Part shown: piece after piece, positions 13,936 to 21,674 of the stretch | Numbering within the stretch: the stretch's first letter is position 1 | Layout of the letters: each line of letters starts with the position of its first letter | DNA from: Oscillospiraceae bacterium | GTDB taxonomy: Bacteria; Bacillota_A; Clostridia; Oscillospirales; Oscillospiraceae | Assembly: GCA_017398105.1 (NCBI GenBank) | Contig: JAFQHF010000049.1 | Coordinates: 1-43,722 of the forward strand | Direction of reading: 5' to 3' | Length of the DNA stretch: 43,722 nucleotides | Program-made: the position numbers and the translations under genes | The notes under the pieces: generated by a model | What the model was told of the DNA's origin: nothing | The model's database searches: none | Seen by the model: only the letters and a program-made list of their open reading frames with translations

Positions 13936-15222
13936 TCAGCCTCCTTCCGGTACTGCGGTTGCAAAATAGATGATATCACTGATCTTTCGCTGCTGACCGT
14001 AGACAGGGCGGTTGATCAGCTGGTCGTTCATAACGATGGTTGCCGTCTGACCGCCGTCCAGGCAGTAGGCGTGTTTACAGCCGGTGGCGGCAATATTCTT
14101 GGCAAACATCTTGACAGTGGGGATCTCCTGATAGATGCCGGTGGTGTTGGCGGCCACCACAATATAGTGAAGCGTATCCATCTGCAGCAGGGCGGCCCGG
14201 GCATAGCCCTCGTTGATCTCGCCCACACCGTACCAGGTGTGATCCACCAATTCGTAATTGTCCACCAGAATGGGGCCGAAGGCCAGGGAGAACTGAATGT
14301 CATGGGCATCCACAAAGGTCTGAACGGCATCCACAGTCAGCACATCTCCGCCGTAGGTAAAGTGCAGGTCGCCGTTGGCATCGATATAGCAGGTTTCCGC
14401 ATAGGTGCCCTCCACCCGCTTTGCCTGCCCCTGGTAGACCACGGCGCCAAAGTCCCGGAACCGGTAGAAGTCACCGGCAGAGGCTACCACCGCATTGACG
14501 GAGGCTGCCATTTCCGTGGTCAGGTACTGCATGTCGGAGCCGTATTCGCCGCCTGCCAGATGGCGGCGGAACTGAGAGGGGTGGGAAACCTTGATTTCGG
14601 AGAAGGTATAAACGCTTCCGTCGTGAACTTCCTTCCAGGTGACGGCGAAGATCGTTTCGTCCAGGTAATAATTGACCACGGAGTCCTCGTAACGCGGCAT
14701 GTCGGGCTGGAAATAGGTGGTCTGACCATCCAGGATGGTTCTGGCTTTTTTCATCAGCAGCTCCAGCACAGCGGGATTGTCGGTCTGCCCAAAGAGGGTC
14801 TGGTCAGGCTCCGGAGCCACCTGGGCATCCGCCGGAATGGAATAGTCATGACGCACCGGCTCCGTTTCCGGAGGTTCGGTCTCTTTGGGAACCGTGGGCT
14901 TGTTTATGTGCAGAAGGCCGTTGCGGGCGTTTTCCATTTCCGAAGCAACCAGAGAATCAAACTGCGCGCCGATGGCCATGTCCGGGGCCTTTGCCTGCAT
15001 GGAAACCTTGGGACGGGCCAGATTTTCTGCCATATGGACGATCAGGCGGAAGGAAGCAAAGCAGGAGATGGGGATCAGAACAATACCCAGCAGCACAAAG
15101 ATGATCAGCGTTCGTTTATCCCGCTTTTCCTTCTTCCGGGCGGCTGCCTTCCGGGGTTCCCGGATCACGGACGCGGTATTCTGCCGTTTGGAATTTTTGG
15201 CGTATTTCGGTTGATATGCCAT
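13936..15222 (-). CDS. Phosphodiester glycosidase (NAGPA) domain protein, membrane-anchored
   Basis: The 428-residue protein has a basic cytoplasmic tail, one transmembrane segment (about residues 42-62) and a linker rich in Pro, Glu and Thr up to about 150. The C-terminal part is a NAGPA-type domain: AASVNAVVASAGDFYRF, then HAYCLDGGQTATIVMNDQLI followed by the family R-x-x-S-D-I ending. Members remove N-acetylglucosamine from phosphodiesters or act on cell-wall and exopolysaccharide linkages outside the cell. It sits between a novel secreted protein (12 bp) and the Lgt-like gene (4 bp), so these three are one operon and probably act on an envelope glycan; that is inference. Confidence 0.88.
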   Translation of the reverse strand: MAYQPKYAKNSKRQNTASVIREPRKAAARKKEKRDKRTLIIFVLLGIVLIPISCFASFRLIVHMAENLARPKVSMQAKAPDMAIGAQFDSLVASEMENARNGLLHINKPTVPKETEPPETEPVRHDYSIPADAQVAPEPDQTLFGQTDNPAVLELLMKKARTILDGQTTYFQPDMPRYEDSVVNYYLDETIFAVTWKEVHDGSVYTFSEIKVSHPSQFRRHLAGGEYGSDMQYLTTEMAASVNAVVASAGDFYRFRDFGAVVYQGQAKRVEGTYAETCYIDANGDLHFTYGGDVLTVDAVQTFVDAHDIQFSLAFGPILVDNYELVDHTWYGVGEINEGYARAALLQMDTLHYIVVAANTTGIYQEIPTVKMFAKNIAATGCKHAYCLDGGQTATIVMNDQLINRPVYGQQRKISDIIYFATAVPEGG

Positions 15223-15234
15223 GGTTTTTCCTCC

Positions 15235-15870
15235 TTACGCCATGCCGCCGGACAGGGCAGCCAGCAGTGCTGCATCCGGCAGCGCCCACCAGGTGCCGTC
15301 CTGGAAGATCAAAGTAATGGTTACGTCCCGGGAAACCATCTGCGCATCTTCTGCAAGCACCCGGACAACGGCCTCGCTGAGAACATCGGATACCAGGGAT
15401 TCCCGGAAGTTGCCCGCACTGTCATAAAGGGACATGACATCCTCCGCGTTTTTTACCCGGTCGTTCATCAGAATACGGGCCTTTTCCCGTACGTTTTTGG
15501 TGACACTGGGAATGTCCATTGCCGTGACCACTGCATCCCGGGCCAGGTTAGCACCGGACACATAGCAGTCTCCTTTGAATTCGTAGGAAATGCTGCCCAC
15601 AAAGGCCTCCCAGATCATGATGCCCGCCTGGTCTGCAGGTGCACTGTGGACACCCAGATCCGGCTGGCCATAGATCATGGCCTGTGCGGTTTCGTAGTCG
15701 CCTGCGCAGGCTGCCTCCATCAGGGCTTCCGAGCGGCGGAGGGCACCGGAGGGCGCTTCCAGAATTTTTGCAGGTGCGTTCAGAGACATCAGGCACAGAC
15801 CGATGGAAAAGACCATCAGCGCAGAACCCAGCAGACCAAAAATACAGGCAAAAAATTTGGCAATTTTCAT
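15235..15870 (-). CDS. Unknown membrane-anchored protein
   Basis: This 211-residue protein is not recognised. It has one N-terminal signal-anchor (residues 6-28) followed by a soluble alpha/beta domain outside. Features are a helical pair around EALMEAACAGDYETAQAMIYGQ and a C-terminal beta strand pair near VTITLIFQDGTWWALP, the latter similar to small NTF2-like (DUF4878-type) folds. It is first in the operon with the phosphodiester glycosidase and the Lgt-like gene and has its own promoter. Start is preceded by a GGGGTGACAGG ribosome binding site. Confidence 0.7.
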   Translation of the reverse strand: MKIAKFFACIFGLLGSALMVFSIGLCLMSLNAPAKILEAPSGALRRSEALMEAACAGDYETAQAMIYGQPDLGVHSAPADQAGIMIWEAFVGSISYEFKGDCYVSGANLARDAVVTAMDIPSVTKNVREKARILMNDRVKNAEDVMSLYDSAGNFRESLVSDVLSEAVVRVLAEDAQMVSRDVTITLIFQDGTWWALPDAALLAALSGGMA

Positions 15871-15896
15871 CCTGTCACCCCTTTCATTATCTTTTT

Positions 15897-15924
15897 ATTA
15901 TAGTCTTTTTTCGAAATATGTCAA
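15897..15924 (-). promoter_or_regulatory. Promoter of the glycosidase operon
   Basis: TTGACA (15919-15924) and TATAAT (15897-15902) on the minus strand, 16 bp apart; both boxes match consensus. Confidence 0.85.
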
Positions 15925-15934
15925 CAAATACTGA

Positions 15935-15957
15935 AGGGCGGGGTTATGCCCCGCCCT
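15935..15957. repeat. GC hairpin repeat, copy 1
   Basis: AGGGCGGGG and CCCCGCCCT arms with loop TTATG. It follows the glycosyltransferase stop on the minus strand and may work as its terminator. One of four similar hairpins in the window. Confidence 0.65.
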
Positions 15958-15971
15958 AAAAAGCTGTTGGA

Positions 15972-17141
15972 TTACAGTACCGATTCGTAGACGTTTTCAA
16001 TGGCCGCACCGAAGACCTTCTTGTCGAAGGAGGCAGCGATCTCCTCACTGCGCCGGGCTGCGGCGCTGCGCCATTCCGGGTCATCCATAACGGCATCAAT
16101 GGCGTGCAGGAATTCCTCGGCGCTGGTATATTCGTAGCCGTTTTCGCCCTCCTGCAGAACATCTGCCAGACAGTCATCCTGACGGCACAGCAGAGGCAGG
16201 CCGTTGGCGGCCGCTTCGATGTAGGTCAGTCCCTGGGTCTCGCTGGTGGAGGCACTGACGAAAACATCGCCCAGCTGATAGTAGTTCTGTACTTCGGAAG
16301 GGGGAACCATGCCGGTGAAGATCACATGCTCGGAAATGCGCAGATCCTTCGCCAGTTTTTCCAGATCCTCTCTGGCAGGGCCATCGCCGACGATCAGGAA
16401 TTTGAGACTGTCGTTCTGCTTTCTGGCTTCGGCGAACAGGGTGATCAGCTCATCCAGATTCTTTTCGCCGCCCAGACGGCCAAGATTGATCAGAACCTGA
16501 TCCTCATCGCCGATGCCCAGGGCACGGCGGCGTTCCAGACGTTCTTCCGGCTGCAGCCGCTGATGGTGCTGCTCCAGACTGATGCCGCTGGGAACAATGC
16601 TGATGGGAGCCCGCATACCGTAATTCTGCAGGGTGTTTTCCACCTTCTGGGTGGGTGCCACCAGGGTATCCACCCGCTTCAGGCGGCGGCGGGACAAGAC
16701 CTTTGCCAGATAATCACCCAGCCGCTTGCTGGGAACAATGTAGCTGGTCAGATACTGCTCATACAGGGTATGGTAGGTATGTACCAGGGGTGCGCCGGTG
16801 ATTTTGGAAATTCTGGCGGCAAACTGGTAGCTGAAGAATTCACACTGGCTGTGGACAACATCCGGCTTCCAGTCGATGATCTCCTGAATCAGCTTATGGC
16901 GGAAGGAGGTGGGCATCCGAAGGTCGGGATACACTGCCTTCAGAGGGACGGAACGGATATAATAGACAGCGCCCTCCTTATGGGAATGGAGGGTATCGGA
17001 AATGGTCAGGATGCGTACATCATGTCCTTTTTCCGTCAGTTCGTCAAAGAGATTCTGCACCGATGTTACAACGCCGTTGGTGCTGACAGTATACAGATCT
17101 GTGGTAATGAGAATTTTTAATTTACTTTCCTGAGTTGACAC
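15972..17141 (-). CDS. GT4-family glycosyltransferase (diacylglycerol glucosyltransferase-like)
   Basis: The 389-residue protein is a GT-B fold family 4 transferase. The N-terminal acceptor domain has TTDLYTVSTNGVVTSVQNL and HTYHTLYEQYLTSY; the C-terminal nucleotide-sugar domain has NLGRLGGEKNLDELI, FLIVGDGPAREDLE, FTGMVPPSEV and the E-x7-E motif in SETQGLTYIEAAANGLPLL. Relatives add glucose to diacylglycerol or build lipid-linked envelope glycans at the inner membrane face. Start: the GTG at 17141 has GGAGG at seven bases; an in-frame ATG two codons earlier (17147) is too close to that site but possible. It lies alone, with a palindromic hairpin after it. Confidence 0.9.
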   Translation of the reverse strand: MSTQESKLKILITTDLYTVSTNGVVTSVQNLFDELTEKGHDVRILTISDTLHSHKEGAVYYIRSVPLKAVYPDLRMPTSFRHKLIQEIIDWKPDVVHSQCEFFSYQFAARISKITGAPLVHTYHTLYEQYLTSYIVPSKRLGDYLAKVLSRRRLKRVDTLVAPTQKVENTLQNYGMRAPISIVPSGISLEQHHQRLQPEERLERRRALGIGDEDQVLINLGRLGGEKNLDELITLFAEARKQNDSLKFLIVGDGPAREDLEKLAKDLRISEHVIFTGMVPPSEVQNYYQLGDVFVSASTSETQGLTYIEAAANGLPLLCRQDDCLADVLQEGENGYEYTSAEEFLHAIDAVMDDPEWRSAAARRSEEIAASFDKKVFGAAIENVYESVL

Positions 17142-17215
17142 AAACATTCCTCCGTGAAAAAATGTCAAGACGGGTTGGATTTTTGTAATAGTAGCCGAAA
17201 ATTCGGATTATATCC

Positions 17216-17224
17216 ATTATATCA
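17216..17224 (-). promoter_or_regulatory. Extended -10 promoter of the GT4 gene
   Basis: TGATATAAT on the minus strand gives an extended -10 with perfect TATAAT; the -35 region is poor. Confidence 0.5.
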
Positions 17225-17336
17225 TGGAATTCTCCAAATTTCTACCATCATTTTCCTTAAGAATGTTGTATTTTTGGACGGTAAAGTTGTGGTAAATGTT
17301 CGTCTGCAGGGATGCAGTCCGGATTTGCGCATTTCC

Positions 17337-17365
17337 TTGCATTTGTTTCGTATCCGTGGTAAACT
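17337..17365 (+). promoter_or_regulatory. Promoter of the carboxypeptidase gene
   Basis: TTGCAT (17337-17342) and TAAACT (17360-17365), 17 bp apart, 31 bp before the start codon. Confidence 0.65.
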
Positions 17366-17396
17366 AAAGATCAGAAACTGTTTCGGAGGGGAAGCT

Positions 17397-18809
17397 ATGA
17401 GCAAAGCCATGCGGCGGATCGTGCCGCTTCTGATAACCGTGATCATCCTGTCCTGCATCGGCGGCGGATGGCTGTGGTATGACAATAATGTGGACCGCAG
17501 CGGCTGGGTGGAAAAGGACGGTGTCCGGTTCTATCGGGATTTCCATGCAGACCCGGTATCCGGCTGGCTGGAGATCGGTGAAGACCGGTATTACTTCCAT
17601 GATGACGGAACGCCGCACCTGGGCTGGCAGGATATCGATGGGATCACCTATTACTTTGACGATAACGGTGCCATGCATACCGGCTGGCTGGAAAAGGACG
17701 GCAAGCTCCACTATTTCGGCGGCAACGGCACTATGGTGGTGGGCTGGTTGTGGCTGGATGAGGGCCGGTACTATCTGAGAGACGGCGCACTGCTGACCGG
17801 CTGGCAGGAGATCGACGGCAGCCGGTACTATTTCAGTCAGGAGGGTATCGCTGCGCTGGGTTTTGCGGAGATCGACGGAAAGCAGTATTATTTTGACAAC
17901 GGTGTCATGACTACAGGCCCCATAGAAGTGGAGGGGCAGAGCTACCTGTTCCGGGAAGACGGCACCATGTACTTCGGCTGGGAGGAGCTGGAGGGAGGAA
18001 GCCGGTATTACCTGCCTGACGGCACCATGGCAGTGGGCTGGCAGGAGGCAGACGGGCAGACCCGCTACTTTGACGAAACCGGTCTGATGGTCACCGGTTG
18101 GTATAACATTGGCGAATACCGCTATAATTTCCGGGCAGACGGAACTCCCTGCACCGGAAAGCAGATCATCGGCGGTGAGACCCATTTTTTTACCCCCAAG
18201 GGCATCGAAGTGGTGCTGGTAAACGGACTGAATCCGGTGCCGCAGTGGTATCAGCTGAATCCGGTGAACGTGGTGGATTATCATGATGTGGATAGGCTTT
18301 GCTATGATGCCCTGGTGAAAATGCTGGCAGACTGCAATGCGGCGGGGATCGAATACACCTTTAACTCTGCTTACCGGACGCTGAATGAGCAGACGGCCAT
18401 TCTGGAATACCGAACCCGGGAGCATATGGAAAACTTTAAGCTGAGTTTTGAAGAGGCCCGGGATATGGCCTACGAGACGGTGGCGGTTCCCGGAACCAGT
18501 GAGCATCACCTGGGTCTGGCGGTGGATCTTTTGGGCGCGGAGGCGGTGGCCTGGTTCACGGAGCATTGCTGGGACTATGGTTTCATTGTCCGGTATACAG
18601 AGGAAAAGGAACCTATTACCGGCATTGTGGATGAGCCCTGGCATTTCCGGTACGTGGGCAGGGAAGTGTCTCTGGATATGAAGGACTCCGGCCTGTGCCT
18701 GGAAGAATATCTGGGGGCGGAAGCGGTGAGCTTTGAAAAAATTCAGGCTCTGTACGGCGATAAGCTGTACGAAGAAGTGATCTACGGCAAGGAAGACAAC
18801 CAGAAATAA
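17397..18809 (+). CDS. Cell-wall-binding repeat protein with VanY D,D-carboxypeptidase domain
   Basis: The 470-residue protein has an N-terminal membrane anchor (residues 6-28), twelve tandem 20-residue aromatic/Gly repeats (about 37-275; typical unit WQDIDGITYYFDDNGAMHTG) of the choline/glucan cell-wall-binding type, and a VanY-type peptidase domain (about 290-450). Zinc ligands are seen in SEHHLGLAVDL (His and Asp) and EPWHFRYVG (His); SAYRT is the usual substrate-binding motif. It would trim the terminal D-Ala from stem peptides while tethered to the wall. Start at 17397 was chosen for the TTCGGAGGGG site; longer upstream frames lack one. It lies divergent from the GT4 gene and ends in a strong terminator. 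Confidence 0.92.
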   Translation: MSKAMRRIVPLLITVIILSCIGGGWLWYDNNVDRSGWVEKDGVRFYRDFHADPVSGWLEIGEDRYYFHDDGTPHLGWQDIDGITYYFDDNGAMHTGWLEKDGKLHYFGGNGTMVVGWLWLDEGRYYLRDGALLTGWQEIDGSRYYFSQEGIAALGFAEIDGKQYYFDNGVMTTGPIEVEGQSYLFREDGTMYFGWEELEGGSRYYLPDGTMAVGWQEADGQTRYFDETGLMVTGWYNIGEYRYNFRADGTPCTGKQIIGGETHFFTPKGIEVVLVNGLNPVPQWYQLNPVNVVDYHDVDRLCYDALVKMLADCNAAGIEYTFNSAYRTLNEQTAILEYRTREHMENFKLSFEEARDMAYETVAVPGTSEHHLGLAVDLLGAEAVAWFTEHCWDYGFIVRYTEEKEPITGIVDEPWHFRYVGREVSLDMKDSGLCLEEYLGAEAVSFEKIQALYGDKLYEEVIYGKEDNQK

Positions 18810-18814
18810 CCATG

Positions 18815-18845
18815 ATCCCGCAGGCAGCGCCTGCGGGATAGCTTT
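18815..18845 (+). terminator. Terminator of the carboxypeptidase gene
   Basis: ATCCCGCAGGC (18815-18825) pairs with GCCTGCGGGAT (18829-18839), followed by CTTTTT. Confidence 0.88.
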
Positions 18846-18860
18846 TTGCCTTTGGGAAAC

Positions 18861-18917
18861 AATAATACTAATTCTTGATAAAATGGCCTACTGCCATTTT
18901 ATCAAAAACTCGTATAA
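18861..18917 (-). repeat. Interspersed palindromic element, copy B (compact)
   Basis: The 57-bp element has a perfect 13-bp inverted repeat (TTGATAAAATGGC at 18875-18887, complement at 18893-18905, loop CTACT) between unique ends AATAATACTAATTC and ACTCGTATAA. Its reverse complement matches both ends of copy A at 193-291. It sits 17 bp ahead of the next start codon, so it ends up in that mRNA's leader. Confidence 0.65.
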
Positions 18918-18933
18918 GCCGGAGGTGATCATC

Positions 18934-19188
18934 ATGGCGAAGAAAGGCATGGCCCGGCCTGACTGGACAAAGCTGCATAAAAAGAACGAAGCCTTTGTTC
19001 CGCAGCTCCAGGGTAAGGCCAAAACCGGAAAAGAAAAGGCAAGACCCATCATTGCGGAAACCGGCGGTGCAGAATTAAAAGTCTGGCACGAAAAGCCAAT
19101 TTCCCAGGCGCATGGCATCATTGACAGCGATCTGGCCCGGGATAATCTGGAGAATAATATCCCCTTTGCGGATCTGCAGGATCTGTAA
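18934..19188 (+). CDS. Small conserved hypothetical protein
   Basis: This 84-residue protein is soluble, charged and without signal peptide. It begins MAKKGMARPDWTKLHKKN and ends in an acidic tail, DLARDNLENNIPFADLQDL. I believe similar short proteins are widespread in Clostridia, but no function is known to me. The start at 18934 is backed by GGAGGTG. The repeat element lies directly upstream and would form a hairpin just before the ribosome binding site, which could affect expression. Confidence 0.75.
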   Translation: MAKKGMARPDWTKLHKKNEAFVPQLQGKAKTGKEKARPIIAETGGAELKVWHEKPISQAHGIIDSDLARDNLENNIPFADLQDL

Positions 19189-19195
19189 ACGCAGC

Positions 19196-19225
19196 GATCC
19201 CCGGCACGTAGCTGTGCCGGGGATC
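19196..19225 (+). terminator. Strong hairpin after the small protein gene
   Basis: GATCCCCGGCAC (19196-19207) and its complement (19214-19225) form a 12-bp stem; the T-run after it is weak (GATCATTTATT). It ends 7 bp from the converging HD-domain pseudogene. Confidence 0.65.
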
Positions 19226-19231
19226 GATCAT

Positions 19232-19798
19232 TTATTGCCTGCTATTCTCAATTTTCTGTCTTGTCCAGGCATCCACTTCGGCTTTCAGCTCCCGAAACCA
19301 GGGGGAAAATGTTACATTTTCCGCACCATAGCGCAGCTGCAGGTCATATTCCAGAGGCAGCCAGGTGGAAATGTCGGATTCGTTGTGCTGGATCACCGCC
19401 TCCATCTTGTCCAGAGCCTTGTAAATTTTGGCTTACTGGGTCTGGAGCGCGTTCATCTCTGAAAGCAAGGCGGAAAATTCGGCGTTCGTTTCTTCCGGAA
19501 GGGTCTGAATCCATCCGGCAAAGAGGGAGTCTTCCTTTTCAGAGTCTGCTCTGGTTTTGTCAAAGGTAGGAATATCGCCGGTGAAGGCTTCTCCCAGATC
19601 ATGGATCAGGCACATACGGATAACCTTGTTCATATCGGCCTCCGGAAATTCCGGAGCGATCAGCATGGCCATCAGGGCAATGCGCCAGGAATGCTCAGCC
19701 ACACTTTCATGGCGGCCGGATGAGGTATAGCAGTGCCGGGTGTTGCATTTGAGCCGTTCCGCAACGGACAGGATCTGCAGTAATTCTGTAGGTTTCAT
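19232..19798 (-). pseudogene. HD-domain 5'-deoxynucleotidase (YfbR/HDDC2-like), interrupted by an in-frame stop
   Basis: The reading frame encodes an HD-domain phosphohydrolase: RHESVAEHSWRIALMAMLI supplies the first His ligands and CLIHDLGEAFTGDIPTFDK the His-Asp pair. After 121 codons there is a TAA at 19433-19435. The same frame then continues open for 66 more codons with sensible sequence (AKIYKALDKMEAVIQHNESD, then STWLPLEYDLQLRYG) to a second stop at 19232. The full product would be about 188 residues, normal for the family. A single base change of GAA or CAA to TAA explains it. The catalytic HD core lies before the stop, so a truncated product may still be partly active. A sequencing error or read-through is the alternative. 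Confidence 0.85.
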
Positions 19799-19822
19799 AG
19801 TTCTTCACCAGTTACGCATTAC

Positions 19823-19846
19823 AGGGCGGAGTTATGATCCCGCCCT
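19823..19846. repeat. GC hairpin repeat, copy 2
   Basis: AGGGCGG and CCGCCCT arms around GAGTTATGATC-type loop. It lies between the ABC transporter ATPase stop and the HD-domain gene start and may terminate the transporter transcript. Confidence 0.6.
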
Positions 19847-19864
19847 GCATTCTTTTGATAATGG

Positions 19865-20659
19865 TCAGGACAGCACCAGCTTGTCGTCCACTTCATCGGA
19901 GCCGGAGGCCTGGCTGAACAGGTTCAGCAGCTGCTCCACGGTCAGGTTCTTCTTCTCCTCACCGGAGACATCGACAACCACATGGCCGTCGTACATCATG
20001 ATCAGACGGTTGCCGTAGGTGATGGCATCACGCATGTTGTGGGTGATCATCATGGTGGTCAGCTGATTCTTTTCCACAATCCGCTGGGTGGCATCCAGGA
20101 CTTTGGCTGCGGTCTTGGGGTCCAGGGCGGCAGTGTGCTCGTCCAGAAGCAGCAGCTTGGGCCGCTGCAGGGTTGCCATCAGAAGCGTCAGTGCCTGGCG
20201 CTGGCCGCCGGACAGAAGGCCCACCTTGGAGGTCAGGCGATCCTCCAGACCCAGATCCAGGATCTTCAGATGCTCCCGGTAGACTTCACGCTCAGCCTTG
20301 GAGATGCCGATCTTCAGGGTTCTGGGCATGCCCCGCCGGGCAGCCAGAGCCATGTTTTCCTCAATCTGCATGGTGGCGGCAGTGCCCATCATGGGGTCCT
20401 GGAATACGCGGCCGATGTAGGCAGCGCGCTTGTATTCGGGCAGATGGGTCACATCCACGCCGTCGATGAGAATTTTACCTTCATCCACGCCCCAGACACC
20501 GGCGATGGCGTTGAGCATGGTGGATTTTCCTGCGCCGTTGCCGCCGATAACGGTGACGAACTCGCCTTCCTTCATGTGCAGGTTCAGGCCGTTTAGCGCT
20601 ACTTTTTCATTTACGGTACCTGCGTTAAAAACCTTGCGGATGTTTTCCAGCTTAAGCAT
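19865..20659 (-). CDS. ABC transporter ATP-binding protein (TrpZ-like)
   Basis: The 264-residue protein is a complete ABC ATPase: Walker A GGNGAGKST, Q-loop FQDP, signature LLSGGQRQAL, Walker B LLLLDEHTAALDP, and switch His in ITHN. The form LLLLDEHTAALDPKTA is typical of the ATPases that go with ABC_sub_bind (TrpX-type) binding proteins. It overlaps the permease gene by 8 bp and powers uptake together with it. The substrate of the family has been proposed to be tryptophan or related aromatics in some species, which cannot be confirmed here. Confidence 0.93.
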   Translation of the reverse strand: MLKLENIRKVFNAGTVNEKVALNGLNLHMKEGEFVTVIGGNGAGKSTMLNAIAGVWGVDEGKILIDGVDVTHLPEYKRAAYIGRVFQDPMMGTAATMQIEENMALAARRGMPRTLKIGISKAEREVYREHLKILDLGLEDRLTSKVGLLSGGQRQALTLLMATLQRPKLLLLDEHTAALDPKTAAKVLDATQRIVEKNQLTTMMITHNMRDAITYGNRLIMMYDGHVVVDVSGEEKKNLTVEQLLNLFSQASGSDEVDDKLVLS

Positions 20660-21587
20660 TGCCCTTCACCTTGCCCTTTCCATGGAAATACTGCTGCTTC
20701 CAGTAGGGAACAGCCAGGAACAGCGCCACGATCAGCGCAGAGATCAGCTTCATATAGTTGGTATTCAGCTTCAGCTCGCTGATGACAAACTGAATGACCA
20801 CATAGTAAATGATGGAACCCAGAGATACTGCCAGCAGCTTGAAACCGAAATTACGGAAAATCTTGCCAAAGGCCACATCGCCGATGATGATGGCTGCCAG
20901 AGCGATAACGATGGCGCCGCGGCCCATGTTGATCTCCGCAAAGCCGTTGTACTGGCACAGCAGAGCACCGGACAGAGCAACCAGGGTATTGGCCAGAGCA
21001 AAACCCAGAACCTTGTTGAAGTTGGTGTTGATGCCCTGAGCCCGGGCCATATTGCCATTGGCGCCGGTGGCACGGATGGAGCAGCCCAGCTCTGTGCCGA
21101 AGAACCAGTACAGAATGCCGATGACCACAACTGTCAGTACACCGACCACAAGAACAGGATGCTCATAGAAAGGACGGGTGCCTTTCTGAACCTCCTGCAG
21201 ATAGCGCAGGGAAACCAGCAGATCAAAATTGTTGACGTTGACGGCAACGTTTGCCTTCATATCCATGATTGCCAGGTTCACAGACCACAATCCCAGCTGG
21301 GTCAGAATACCGGACAGAATGGCGGGAATGCCGCACTTGGTATGGAAAAAACCGGTGACCAGACCGGCCAGCATACCTGCCAGCATGGCAGCACCGATGG
21401 CTGCCCAGATATTCCAGCCTGCGGTGATCAGCATGGCGCAGACAGCGCCGCCGGTGCAGAAGGAGCCGTCCACCGTCAGGTCAGAGGCATCCAATATTTT
21501 GTAAGTGATGTACACACCGATGGCCATGATGCCCCAGATCAGACCCTGGGCAACAGCGCCGGGCAGGGCATTGAGAAAGCTTGACAT
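20652..21587 (-). CDS. ABC transporter permease (TrpY-like)
   Basis: The 311-residue protein has eight to nine hydrophobic segments and belongs to the branched-chain amino acid/TrpY permease family (BPD_transp_2). Typical features are GLIWGIMAIGVYITYKILDA, DLTVDGSFCTGGA and the EAA-like cytoplasmic loop ATGANGNMARAQGINTNFNK that contacts the ATPase. It forms the membrane channel of the importer whose binding protein and ATPase flank it. Ribosome binding site GGAGGATTTTT before the ATG. Confidence 0.93.
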   Translation of the reverse strand: MSSFLNALPGAVAQGLIWGIMAIGVYITYKILDASDLTVDGSFCTGGAVCAMLITAGWNIWAAIGAAMLAGMLAGLVTGFFHTKCGIPAILSGILTQLGLWSVNLAIMDMKANVAVNVNNFDLLVSLRYLQEVQKGTRPFYEHPVLVVGVLTVVVIGILYWFFGTELGCSIRATGANGNMARAQGINTNFNKVLGFALANTLVALSGALLCQYNGFAEINMGRGAIVIALAAIIIGDVAFGKIFRNFGFKLLAVSLGSIIYYVVIQFVISELKLNTNYMKLISALIVALFLAVPYWKQQYFHGKGKVKGNA

Positions 21588-21618
21588 AAGAAAAATCCTC
21601 CAGAAAGATCATCATTGG

Positions 21619-21652
21619 AAGTGGGCGAGGTGGAAAACCATCTCGCCCACTT
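21619..21652 (-). promoter_or_regulatory. Intercistronic hairpin between binding protein and permease genes
   Basis: AAGTGGGCGAGGTGG (21619-21633) pairs with CCATCTCGCCCACTT (21638-21652) over an AAAA loop. No T-run follows on the minus strand. Such hairpins often protect the upstream binding-protein mRNA so that it is made in excess over the permease. Confidence 0.6.
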
Positions 21653-21674
21653 GATTATAGCGTATTATGGAAAA

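Noticed and set aside
13924..15903. 659-codon plus-strand open frame
   Set aside because: Runs antisense across two real genes, a gap and their ribosome binding sites; no recognisable sequence.
17500..18230. Repetitive DNA as CRISPR or satellite
   Set aside because: The repetition is the coding of 20-residue wall-binding repeats, not constant DNA repeats with spacers.
19232..19435. Separate small gene after the HD-domain frame
   Set aside because: Same frame, no start or ribosome binding site, and the sequence continues the HD protein; a premature stop is simpler.
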